Source of the DNA: Armatimonadota bacterium
GTDB lineage: Bacteria; Bacteroidota; Ignavibacteria; OLB7
Reading direction: 5' to 3'
Assembly (NCBI GenBank): GCA_020850315.1
Contig: JADZEY010000052.1
Coordinates: forward strand, 1 to 32,334
Length of the DNA stretch: 32,334 bases
Made by a program: the position numbers and the translations under genes. The notes beneath the pieces were generated by a model. It was not told the DNA's origin. It did no database searches and saw only the letters and a program-made list of their open reading frames with translations. Of this stretch, positions 7,598 through 14,314 are shown piece by piece; within the stretch, counting starts at the first letter, position 1, and each line of letters begins with the position of its first letter.

Positions 7598-7824
7598 TCA
7601 ATATGCTCTTGAAATTCATCGGGAGTTGCATCAAAATCATTAGCCATATACAGAAGCAGCCCTTTACCCGTTCCTAAAAGGCGATGCTCCATTTCTGCTG
7701 GCATAGGCTGCAACAGCACACGCCGATTTCCATCATCGGCAATAATGATTTGCTCCCCCTGCAAAGCCAGTGTGATTAATCGCCGAAGGTCAGCTTGTGC
7801 ATCGCCGACAGTGATGCTCATCAT
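7594..7824 (-). CDS. Phd/YefM/VapB-like antitoxin, orphaned
   Basis: 76 residues. The N-terminal half (ITVGDAQADLRRLITLALQG followed by EQIIIADDGNRRVLLQP) has the register of Phd/VapB-type DNA-binding antitoxins. The C-terminal half ends NDFDATPDEFQEHIE, typical of the toxin-wrapping tail seen in partners of PIN toxins. GGAG lies 5 bases before the first ATG. It sits on the minus strand between cusB and cusA, against the direction of the efflux genes. The partner toxin survives only as seven codons, so the antitoxin is either a relic or kept as a repressor or anti-addiction protein. Confidence 0.7.
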   Translation of the reverse strand: MMSITVGDAQADLRRLITLALQGEQIIIADDGNRRVLLQPMPAEMEHRLLGTGKGLLLYMANDFDATPDEFQEHIE

Positions 7825-7948
7825 AGATACTCCAATAAGAAGTTAGAACCGACACAAGGCATAACGTGTGAATCTTGCCCATTGCGGTTGGGTATAAATC
7901 CTTGATAGTGATGAAAATAGCACGCTCGGCAACTCAAATCAATACTCA

Positions 7949-8030
7949 CCATAAAGGTATTTCCAAATGGTGGCCAACGGCAGCATCTGGCCCCCACGTG
8001 ATGCTCGTCTATCACTCCGAAAGGAGTGAT
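7949..8030. repeat. Multi-hairpin intergenic cassette upstream of cusA
   Basis: Three inverted repeats follow one another: accat with atggt, agcatc (7983-7988) with gatgct (8000-8005), and a perfect ATCACTCC-GAAA-GGAGTGAT hairpin (8011-8030) with a GNRA-type loop. The stretch 7825-8117 holds no other gene. The compact hairpin row resembles a dispersed repeat, although no second copy was found in the window. It could also act on cusA expression. Confidence 0.45.
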
Positions 8031-8079
8031 TGGTGAGAAAGAACCAGAACCAATTTCTCTCACTCTTATTCTCTTCCCC

Positions 8080-8117
8080 CATTCGACATTCGACACTCGA
8101 CACTTCTCGACATTCCC
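8080..8117 (+). repeat. Heptanucleotide array abutting the cusA start codon
   Basis: Seven-base units of the type gacattc, gacactc, gacactt run up to the ATG at 8118 and replace any Shine-Dalgarno sequence. The array is closely similar to the one before the multicopper oxidase gene. Confidence 0.75.
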
Positions 8118-11100
8118 ATGATAGAACGCATTATTGATTGGAGCGCGAACAACCGTGCATTGGTGATCCTTCTGTTCCTGCTCCTTTCCGGGGCCGGGGT
8201 CTGGGGGGTGGTGACCACGCCGGTGGATGCTATCCCCGACCTTTCCGAACACCAAGTGATTGTCTTCACCGAGTGGATGGGCCGCTCGCCACAAATCGTC
8301 GAGGATCAAGTCACCTACCCAATCGCCACCGCGCTGCAAGGGCTTGCCCATGTGAAAGCCGTCCGCGCAAACAGCATGTTCGGCATGAGTTTCATCTTCG
8401 TGATCTTCGAAGACGGAACCGACCTTACCCAGGCCCGTGCCCGCGTGCAGGAACGGCTGCAAGTTGCGCAAGCCAAGCTGCCCACCGGCGTAACCACCAC
8501 GCTTGGTCCCGACGGAACTGGCGTTGGCCACATCTTCTGGTACACCGTGGAGGGGGAAGGCTACGACCTTGCAACGCTTCGCTCCATCCAAGATTGGTTT
8601 ATCCGCTACCGGCTGGCGGCGGTGGATGGCGTTGCCGAGGTCGCCTCCATCGGCGGCTTTGTTCGCCAGTATCAGGTGGATGTTGACGAAGAAAAAATGC
8701 GCTCGTTCGGCATCACCTTCGATGCTGTGGTGACGGCGGTGCAACGCTCGAACAACGAAGTTGGCGGGAAGCTGATCGAGGTCTCCGGCGCAGAGTTTTT
8801 TGTTCGTGGCCAGGGCTATCTCAGCGGTCGCCAGGACCTTGGGCGCATCCCCGTTGCAACGCTTCCGGGCGGGATTCCCTTGCGGCTGGATCAAGTGGCC
8901 GCCGTGCAGCTTGGTGCCGATTTGCGGCGTGGCTCGCTGGAGAAAGATGGGAAAGGGGAAGCCGTTGGTGGCATTGTTGTGATGCGCCAGGGGGAGAACG
9001 CCAGCCAAGTGATTGAACGGGTGAAAGCCAAAATTGCCGAGCTTGCCCCGGGCCTTCCAAAAGGGGTTCACATCGTCGGAAGCTACGACCGCACACCGCT
9101 GATCCAGGAAGCGATTGGAACGCTGGAGCGCGCACTGATTGAGGAAGCCTTGATCGTCACGTTGGTGGTGCTGATCTTCATCTTTCACGTCCGCAGCGCG
9201 GTTCGCATTCTGATTGAGATTCCGGTCTCGGTGCTGCTTGCGTTTCTTCTGATGCGCGCCTTCGGCATCACCTCCAACATCATGTCGCTTGGCGGGATTG
9301 CGCTGGCCATTGGGGTGGTGGTGGATTCCTCCATCGTCCTTGTTGAAAACGCCTACCGGAACATCGCCGAAGCACAACGCACCAACCCAAACCTCCCCCC
9401 TTCCGAGTACGTGCGGCTGGCGATTCTTTCGGCCAAGCAAGTTGGGCGCGCCATTTTTTTCAGCGAAGCGATCATGGTGCTTTCGTTCCTTCCGGTGTTT
9501 CTGCTGGAGGGGCAGGAAGGGAAGCTGTTCCACCCGCTGGCCTGGACCAAAACGTTTGTGATTGCTGCCTCGGCTGTGGTGGCCATTACCCTTGTTCCGG
9601 TGCTGATGACGCTCTTCATGCGGGGGCGTTTCCGGTTGGAATCAGAGAACCCGGTGATGCGGTTCTTCCACCGATTGTACACGCCGATTCTTGGCTGGTG
9701 CCTCCGCTGGCGCAAAACCACAATCGCGCTGAACCTGCTTGCCCTTGCGATTGCCGTGCCGATGGTGATGGATACTGGTTCGGAGTTCATGCCAACACTG
9801 GATGAAGACTCCATTCTCTTCATGCCGGTTCTGCTGCCGAACGCCGCAATGCCGGAAGTGAACCGAACAATGGCTGCGCAGGATCGAATCATTGCCGCTT
9901 ATCCGGAAGTTTCGCACGTGCTGGGGAAGGCTGGCCGCGCCGAAACCGCAACCGACAACGCCCCCCTTTCCATGATTGAAACGATTGTGCTGCTGAAACC
10001 CCACGACCAATGGCGGCCCGGCATCACAAAGCAAAAGATCATTGAGGATCTAGATAGGCAACTCCAAATCCCTGGCGTGCGGAATGGATGGACCCAGCCG
10101 ATCATCAACCGCATCAACATGCTGGCAACCGGGGTCCGAACCGAGCTTGGATTGAAGATCTACGGAACCAACTTGGACACGCTGGAGCGGCTGGCAATCC
10201 GTGCCGAAGAAATTTTGAAAGCGATCCCCGGCGCGGCGGATGTTGCCGCCGACCGTGTGCAAGGGGGAAGTTTCCTGGACATCACCCTGCGCGACGACCA
10301 GATTGCACGCTACGGGCTACGCCGCGCCGACGTTCAGATGCTGATTGAGACAGCGATTGGCGGGGAGAATATCGGGCAGATATTGGATGGGCGCGCCCGC
10401 TATCCCGTGCGAGTCCGCTACCAACGCAGCGCACGCAGCACCCCCGAAGCAATGGCAGAAATTTTGATCCCGGTCGGGATGGGAACCACGGTTGCATCAT
10501 CCCCCGCCATAACCTCAGCCGAGGCCGCACCGCAGGGGGGAATGGGTTCGTCGCAAGCAAGTGGGATGGGGGGAATGGGCGGCGGCGGCGGCGCGAGCAG
10601 CAACACAGTTTCCGGCAGCAACAGCACAGGCGCGTTTGCCACGGCTTCATCGTTCGCGCCGTCAACCAACTACGTCCGGCTTGGGGACATTGCCGACATC
10701 CGCCTTGCCGATGGCCCAGCGATGATCTCTAGCGAAAACGGCCAACTGCGGTCGGTGGTATTTCTGAACGTTCGGGGTCGCGACATGGGGGGATTTGTGG
10801 CCGAAGCAAAAGAGCGTTTGGCCAGCCAACTGAAGATTGGCACAGGGTACAGCGTGGAGTGGAGCGGTCAGTACGAAAACAAGCAGCGTGCGGAATCGCG
10901 CCTGATGATTGTGATGCCGGTGGTCTTTCTGGTCATCTTCCTGATGCTGTACATGACGATGAAGGATTGGAAAGAAGCGGGGGTGGTGATGCTTTCGGTT
11001 CCGTTCGCGCTGGTTGGGGGAATCTATCTGCTGCACGGGCTGGGGTACAACTTGTCGGTGGCGGTGTGGGTGGGGTTCATTGCGTTGTATGGCGTTGCCG

Positions 11101-11459
11101 TGCAAACGGGGGTGGTGATGGTGGTCTATCTTCACCACGCGCTGGATGCAAAACTTGCGGCGGGTGGAACCGTGACAGCTGCAGACCTTCACGCCGCCAC
11201 AATGGAAGGGGCGGTGCAACGGCTTCGCCCAAAGCTGATGACCGTTGCCACCTCCATGCTTGGCCTTGTGCCGATTATGTTTGCCGACGGCGCAGGAAGC
11301 GATGTGATGAAGCCGCTGGTGACACCAATGATTGGCGGATTGCTAACTTCCGCCGTCCACGTCCTGATTATGACCCCAGTGCTCTTCATTATCATGAAAG
11401 AACGCGCACTGCGGAAAGGGAAGCTGAACAAAAGCCAGATGGCGGAATGGATGGGGTAA
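8118..11459 (+). CDS. cusA: CusA-type heavy-metal RND efflux pump (Cu/Ag)
   Basis: 1113-residue proton-driven inner-membrane transporter of the HME-RND family, with about 12 membrane segments and two large periplasmic loops. Segment 4 reads AIGVVVDSSIVLVEN, closest to the Cu/Ag (HME4) signature. Three methionines match the Cu(I)/Ag(I) ladder of E. coli CusA by context: FMP (M569), APLSMIET (M619) and RINMLATG (M668), each offset by four from M573, M623 and M672. A stretch of about 60 residues (roughly 790-850), rich in Gly, Ser, Ala and Met, is inserted before the YVRLGDIADI strand; E. coli CusA has only a few residues there. The ATG at 8118 directly follows a heptamer array and has no Shine-Dalgarno sequence. 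Confidence 0.95.
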   Translation: MIERIIDWSANNRALVILLFLLLSGAGVWGVVTTPVDAIPDLSEHQVIVFTEWMGRSPQIVEDQVTYPIATALQGLAHVKAVRANSMFGMSFIFVIFEDGTDLTQARARVQERLQVAQAKLPTGVTTTLGPDGTGVGHIFWYTVEGEGYDLATLRSIQDWFIRYRLAAVDGVAEVASIGGFVRQYQVDVDEEKMRSFGITFDAVVTAVQRSNNEVGGKLIEVSGAEFFVRGQGYLSGRQDLGRIPVATLPGGIPLRLDQVAAVQLGADLRRGSLEKDGKGEAVGGIVVMRQGENASQVIERVKAKIAELAPGLPKGVHIVGSYDRTPLIQEAIGTLERALIEEALIVTLVVLIFIFHVRSAVRILIEIPVSVLLAFLLMRAFGITSNIMSLGGIALAIGVVVDSSIVLVENAYRNIAEAQRTNPNLPPSEYVRLAILSAKQVGRAIFFSEAIMVLSFLPVFLLEGQEGKLFHPLAWTKTFVIAASAVVAITLVPVLMTLFMRGRFRLESENPVMRFFHRLYTPILGWCLRWRKTTIALNLLALAIAVPMVMDTGSEFMPTLDEDSILFMPVLLPNAAMPEVNRTMAAQDRIIAAYPEVSHVLGKAGRAETATDNAPLSMIETIVLLKPHDQWRPGITKQKIIEDLDRQLQIPGVRNGWTQPIINRINMLATGVRTELGLKIYGTNLDTLERLAIRAEEILKAIPGAADVAADRVQGGSFLDITLRDDQIARYGLRRADVQMLIETAIGGENIGQILDGRARYPVRVRYQRSARSTPEAMAEILIPVGMGTTVASSPAITSAEAAPQGGMGSSQASGMGGMGGGGGASSNTVSGSNSTGAFATASSFAPSTNYVRLGDIADIRLADGPAMISSENGQLRSVVFLNVRGRDMGGFVAEAKERLASQLKIGTGYSVEWSGQYENKQRAESRLMIVMPVVFLVIFLMLYMTMKDWKEAGVVMLSVPFALVGGIYLLHGLGYNLSVAVWVGFIALYGVAVQTGVVMVVYLHHALDAKLAAGGTVTAADLHAATMEGAVQRLRPKLMTVATSMLGLVPIMFADGAGSDVMKPLVTPMIGGLLTSAVHVLIMTPVLFIIMKERALRKGKLNKSQMAEWMG

Positions 11460-11463
11460 GTTC

Positions 11464-11508
11464 CGACACCCAACATTCAACATTCAACACTCAACATTCG
11501 ACACTCCC
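11464..11508 (+). repeat. Heptanucleotide array abutting the oxidase start codon
   Basis: Units aacattc, aacattc, aacactc, aacattc, gacactc end at the ATG (11509). The array fills the entire cusA-oxidase gap. Confidence 0.8.
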
Positions 11509-13029
11509 ATGAACCGTCGCCGATTTCTTCACACGCTTGCCTTGTCGGGCGCTGCCGCCACGGCGTTTCGTATTCCCGCCATTGCCGCTGCGGGGAAGCC
11601 ATTCCGCACCCCTTCCAAACTGCTGGCTGGGGCCGGCAATCCGCTGCGATTTCCGGCAGAGTGGGACGGCAGCCCGCTGGTTGCCGCTGCCACCCAACAG
11701 AACATCTGGCCCGATGGCCCGACAGATGTTTGGACGTTTGGCGGAAGCTGGCCCGGGCCAACCATTCGGGTGAAACGTGGCGATACCTTCAAGGCGAAAC
11801 TGGTGAATATGCTGGGCGAACCAACCATTATTCACTGGCATGGGATGATTGTTCCGCACGAAATGGATGGCCACCCATCGCAAGCGGTTGCCACCGAAGG
11901 AGTGTATAACTACACCTTCCCGATTCTGAACCGCGCCGGGATGTACTGGTATCATCCCCACCCGCATCACCGCACCGCAATTCAAGCATACCGCGGAATG
12001 GCGGGGCTGTTTATTGTGGAGGATGATGCCGAGAAAAGCATAGGGCTGCCCGATGGCGACCACGATATTCCGCTGGTGTTGCAGGATCGCCGCATCCGCG
12101 ATTCACGCAGCGAGTTCCGGTACGAAACCGTCACCGACGACGACCACATCCAAGGATTCCTGGGCGACTCCGTCTTCGTCAACGGAACCCCCGAACCTTA
12201 CCTTGAAGTTGACAAGGGCCTCTACCGATTCCGCATCCTGAACGGCTCGAACGCACGGATCTACTACCTATCATTCAGTGATAACCGCCCGTTCCACATT
12301 ATCGGCACCGATGGCGGATTGCTGGATAAACCGTATAAAGTCGCATTGCTTTCGGTGGCTCCCGGCGAACGATTCGAGATTCTGGCCGACTTCTCCGGCG
12401 ATGATATCGGCACCTCGGTGATGCTCCGCAGCGAAGAAACCGGCGGCGGCGTGGGGTATCCACCGCCACAGGGGGCCGAGCTTCCGGTCATCCGGTTCGA
12501 CGTGGTGAAGGAAGCAACCAAAACGTTCACTATCCCGCAAACACTGATCCCCTACGAACAGCTCCGCGCACAAGACGCTGTTCGCGAACGCGATTTCGCC
12601 CTCTCAATCAAACATGAAGGGAGCGTTGGGAATTTAGATGTGGGGCATTTTATCAACGGGTTAGAGTTCGAGATGGATCGTGTTGACGGAACCGTGCCGA
12701 TCAACGAACTAGAGATTTGGACGTTCCGCAACACCAGCCTTGCGCCCCACCCGATGCACGTTCACGGGGTGCAATTCCAGGTGCTGGATCGCGCTGGCAA
12801 CACCAACCTTGCCGCGCGCGACCGTGGCTGGAAAGACACTATCCTGGTGCTGCCATACCAAACGGTGCGGGTTCTTGTTCGCTTCAATCCCTATCCGGGC
12901 ATCTACCTTGTTCACTGCCACAACCTTGAGCATGAGGATCACGGGATGATGCTTAATCTTGAGGTGGTTGGGGAACCAACCGGGGTAGAGATGGCTGGCG
13001 AACAGATCAACAAATTGGACTTGCAGTGA
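11509..13029 (+). CDS. Tat-exported multicopper oxidase (CueO/CopA-like)
   Basis: 506 residues. The start RRRFLHTLALSG is a twin-arginine signal, expected for an enzyme exported folded with copper. Three cupredoxin domains are implied by the copper-ligand motifs: HWHG (H109, H111), YHPHPHH (H149, H151, H153), HPMHVHG (H414, H417, H419) and HCHNLEHEDHGMM (H469, C470, H471, H475, axial M480). It likely oxidises Cu(I) to Cu(II) in the periplasm. It follows cusA by 49 bases in the same direction. No Met-rich CueO-type insert is obvious. A laccase-like activity on organic substrates cannot be excluded. Confidence 0.93.
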   Translation: MNRRRFLHTLALSGAAATAFRIPAIAAAGKPFRTPSKLLAGAGNPLRFPAEWDGSPLVAAATQQNIWPDGPTDVWTFGGSWPGPTIRVKRGDTFKAKLVNMLGEPTIIHWHGMIVPHEMDGHPSQAVATEGVYNYTFPILNRAGMYWYHPHPHHRTAIQAYRGMAGLFIVEDDAEKSIGLPDGDHDIPLVLQDRRIRDSRSEFRYETVTDDDHIQGFLGDSVFVNGTPEPYLEVDKGLYRFRILNGSNARIYYLSFSDNRPFHIIGTDGGLLDKPYKVALLSVAPGERFEILADFSGDDIGTSVMLRSEETGGGVGYPPPQGAELPVIRFDVVKEATKTFTIPQTLIPYEQLRAQDAVRERDFALSIKHEGSVGNLDVGHFINGLEFEMDRVDGTVPINELEIWTFRNTSLAPHPMHVHGVQFQVLDRAGNTNLAARDRGWKDTILVLPYQTVRVLVRFNPYPGIYLVHCHNLEHEDHGMMLNLEVVGEPTGVEMAGEQINKLDLQ

Positions 13030-13153
13030 TAGGGGCTTGTGGGGGGCACGCAAAAACGCAGAGGGGAACGCGGGGGTCACGAAGAAGGGAAAGAGATACG
13101 CAAGGCTATTTCTCGCTGTATCGTTCATCAACGAATCAACCAATTCCTAAACC

Positions 13154-13357
13154 ATGACTGAGATAGTAAAAATCAACGGGATGAGCTGCCAGGGATGTGT
13201 GGCAAGCGTTCAGAAAGCGATTTCGCGATTGCCGGTGGAGAAGGCCGAGGTGGAGATTGGGAAGGCAATCGTGGAGTTCAACGAGTCGAGCGTTACTCAC
13301 CAGCAGATTGTGGAGGCGATTGAGGATGCTGGGTTCGAGGTTGCTGCAACGTGGTAG
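13154..13357 (+). CDS. copZ: CopZ-like copper chaperone (heavy-metal-associated domain)
   Basis: 67 residues making one HMA (ferredoxin-like) domain. The metal site is GMSCQGC (C12, C15) near the N-terminus, and the C-terminal helix ends EAIEDAGFEV. It would bind Cu(I) in the cytosol and hand it to an exporter. No P-type ATPase is present in the window, so its partner may be CusA or a pump elsewhere. It lies 124 bases after the oxidase gene and overlaps the next frame by 7 bases. Confidence 0.9.
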   Translation: MTEIVKINGMSCQGCVASVQKAISRLPVEKAEVEIGKAIVEFNESSVTHQQIVEAIEDAGFEVAATW

Positions 13358-14313
13358 TATTGCGCCGCAACCGGACGCGCCGTTGGTGGCTGATACTGCC
13401 GCTGATCCTTCTGCTGCTTGCTGCCGATTTCAACATGGCCGAAGCGCGTGGCCGCAAGCCGAAGCGGCGGAAGCAGGCTGTTGCCACAACAACGGTATCG
13501 CCAGCCGAACGGCGGCTGCGTGCGTACATTGACTCGGTGGCCGCGCCGCTCGATTCCCGAATCGTCGGCGCGCTGCGGCGCATCCCCGCAACGCCGCGCC
13601 GGTTGCTGGCACTGAAGTACTATCTGGGCCGGCTCACCGAGGTTGATTCCATCTGGGCCTGGACCACGCAGGAAGCGCGCGCCTACCGGAAAACTGATGA
13701 GTACCGCCAAGCGATTGCCGAAGTGACCCGCGTGCGCCACCTGTTCGACTCACTCTACCCCGGCTACTCCCTTGCCGCGCCAATGGAGATTCGGAGCCTG
13801 GAAGCGCAGTTGCGCAACTGGAACAGCGTCCGCTCGGTAGCGGTTGTTGCCGATTCCTTGCTCGATAGCTGCATGGTGATGATGGCCGACACGCTTTCGC
13901 GATTTGGCCGAAGTGATAGCATCCACGCTGAGTTGTTCAGCACATTTTTGGAAGCATGGGAAACGCCAGTCGCGCCAACGGTAGCGGTTCCTGGGTTATC
14001 GCAACATGGGCAGTTGCGGGCGTTTGATTTCCGGATTTATCGGGGGCGGCGGTTGGTTGCTGGGGCAACCGCAGCAACAATCGAACGGGCATGGGATTCA
14101 TCTGGCTGGACTGCCAAACTGAAAGCCGTAATCACCCTTGCCAGCAGCCGTTTCCAGGGCCCGCTCCAGAACCCTTACGAGCCCTGGCATTACACCTACG
14201 TCCCAGCCGAACCGTTGCAGCCAGAAGCCCCCACCAAACCAGAAGCAGAGGGGGAAGCATCCGCCCCAACTCCATTTACTCCAAAGGGAATCCCGCAGGG
14301 GAGCGATGAGTAA
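13351..14313 (+). CDS. VanY-like M15 peptidase domain protein, exported
   Basis: 320 residues with a GTG start that overlaps the copZ stop. After a basic start, a hydrophobic segment (about 13-25) looks like a signal peptide or anchor, followed by a basic patch (33-41). The C-terminal domain has SQHGQLRAFDF (217-227) and EPWHYTYV (277-284), matching the SxHxxGxAxD...EPWH zinc site of M15 peptidases (H219, D226, H280), with the usual Gly replaced by Leu. Such enzymes cut D-amino-acid links in peptidoglycan. The central region is helical and unassigned; a Pro/Glu-rich tail ends the protein. A link to copper stress is suggested only by position. Confidence 0.7.
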   Translation: MVVLRRNRTRRWWLILPLILLLLAADFNMAEARGRKPKRRKQAVATTTVSPAERRLRAYIDSVAAPLDSRIVGALRRIPATPRRLLALKYYLGRLTEVDSIWAWTTQEARAYRKTDEYRQAIAEVTRVRHLFDSLYPGYSLAAPMEIRSLEAQLRNWNSVRSVAVVADSLLDSCMVMMADTLSRFGRSDSIHAELFSTFLEAWETPVAPTVAVPGLSQHGQLRAFDFRIYRGRRLVAGATAATIERAWDSSGWTAKLKAVITLASSRFQGPLQNPYEPWHYTYVPAEPLQPEAPTKPEAEGEASAPTPFTPKGIPQGSDE

Positions 14314-14314
14314 C

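Noticed and set aside
7821-9533. Long minus-strand open frame (570 codons) opposite cusA
   Set aside because: Its composition (runs of His, Asp, Gln) is that of an antisense reading of the clearly coding cusA; no domain or start context supports it.
10560-10600. Frameshift or assembly error in cusA at the Gly-rich stretch
   Set aside because: The frame stays open and rejoins conserved CusA sequence immediately after the insertion, so it is better read as a genuine low-complexity loop.
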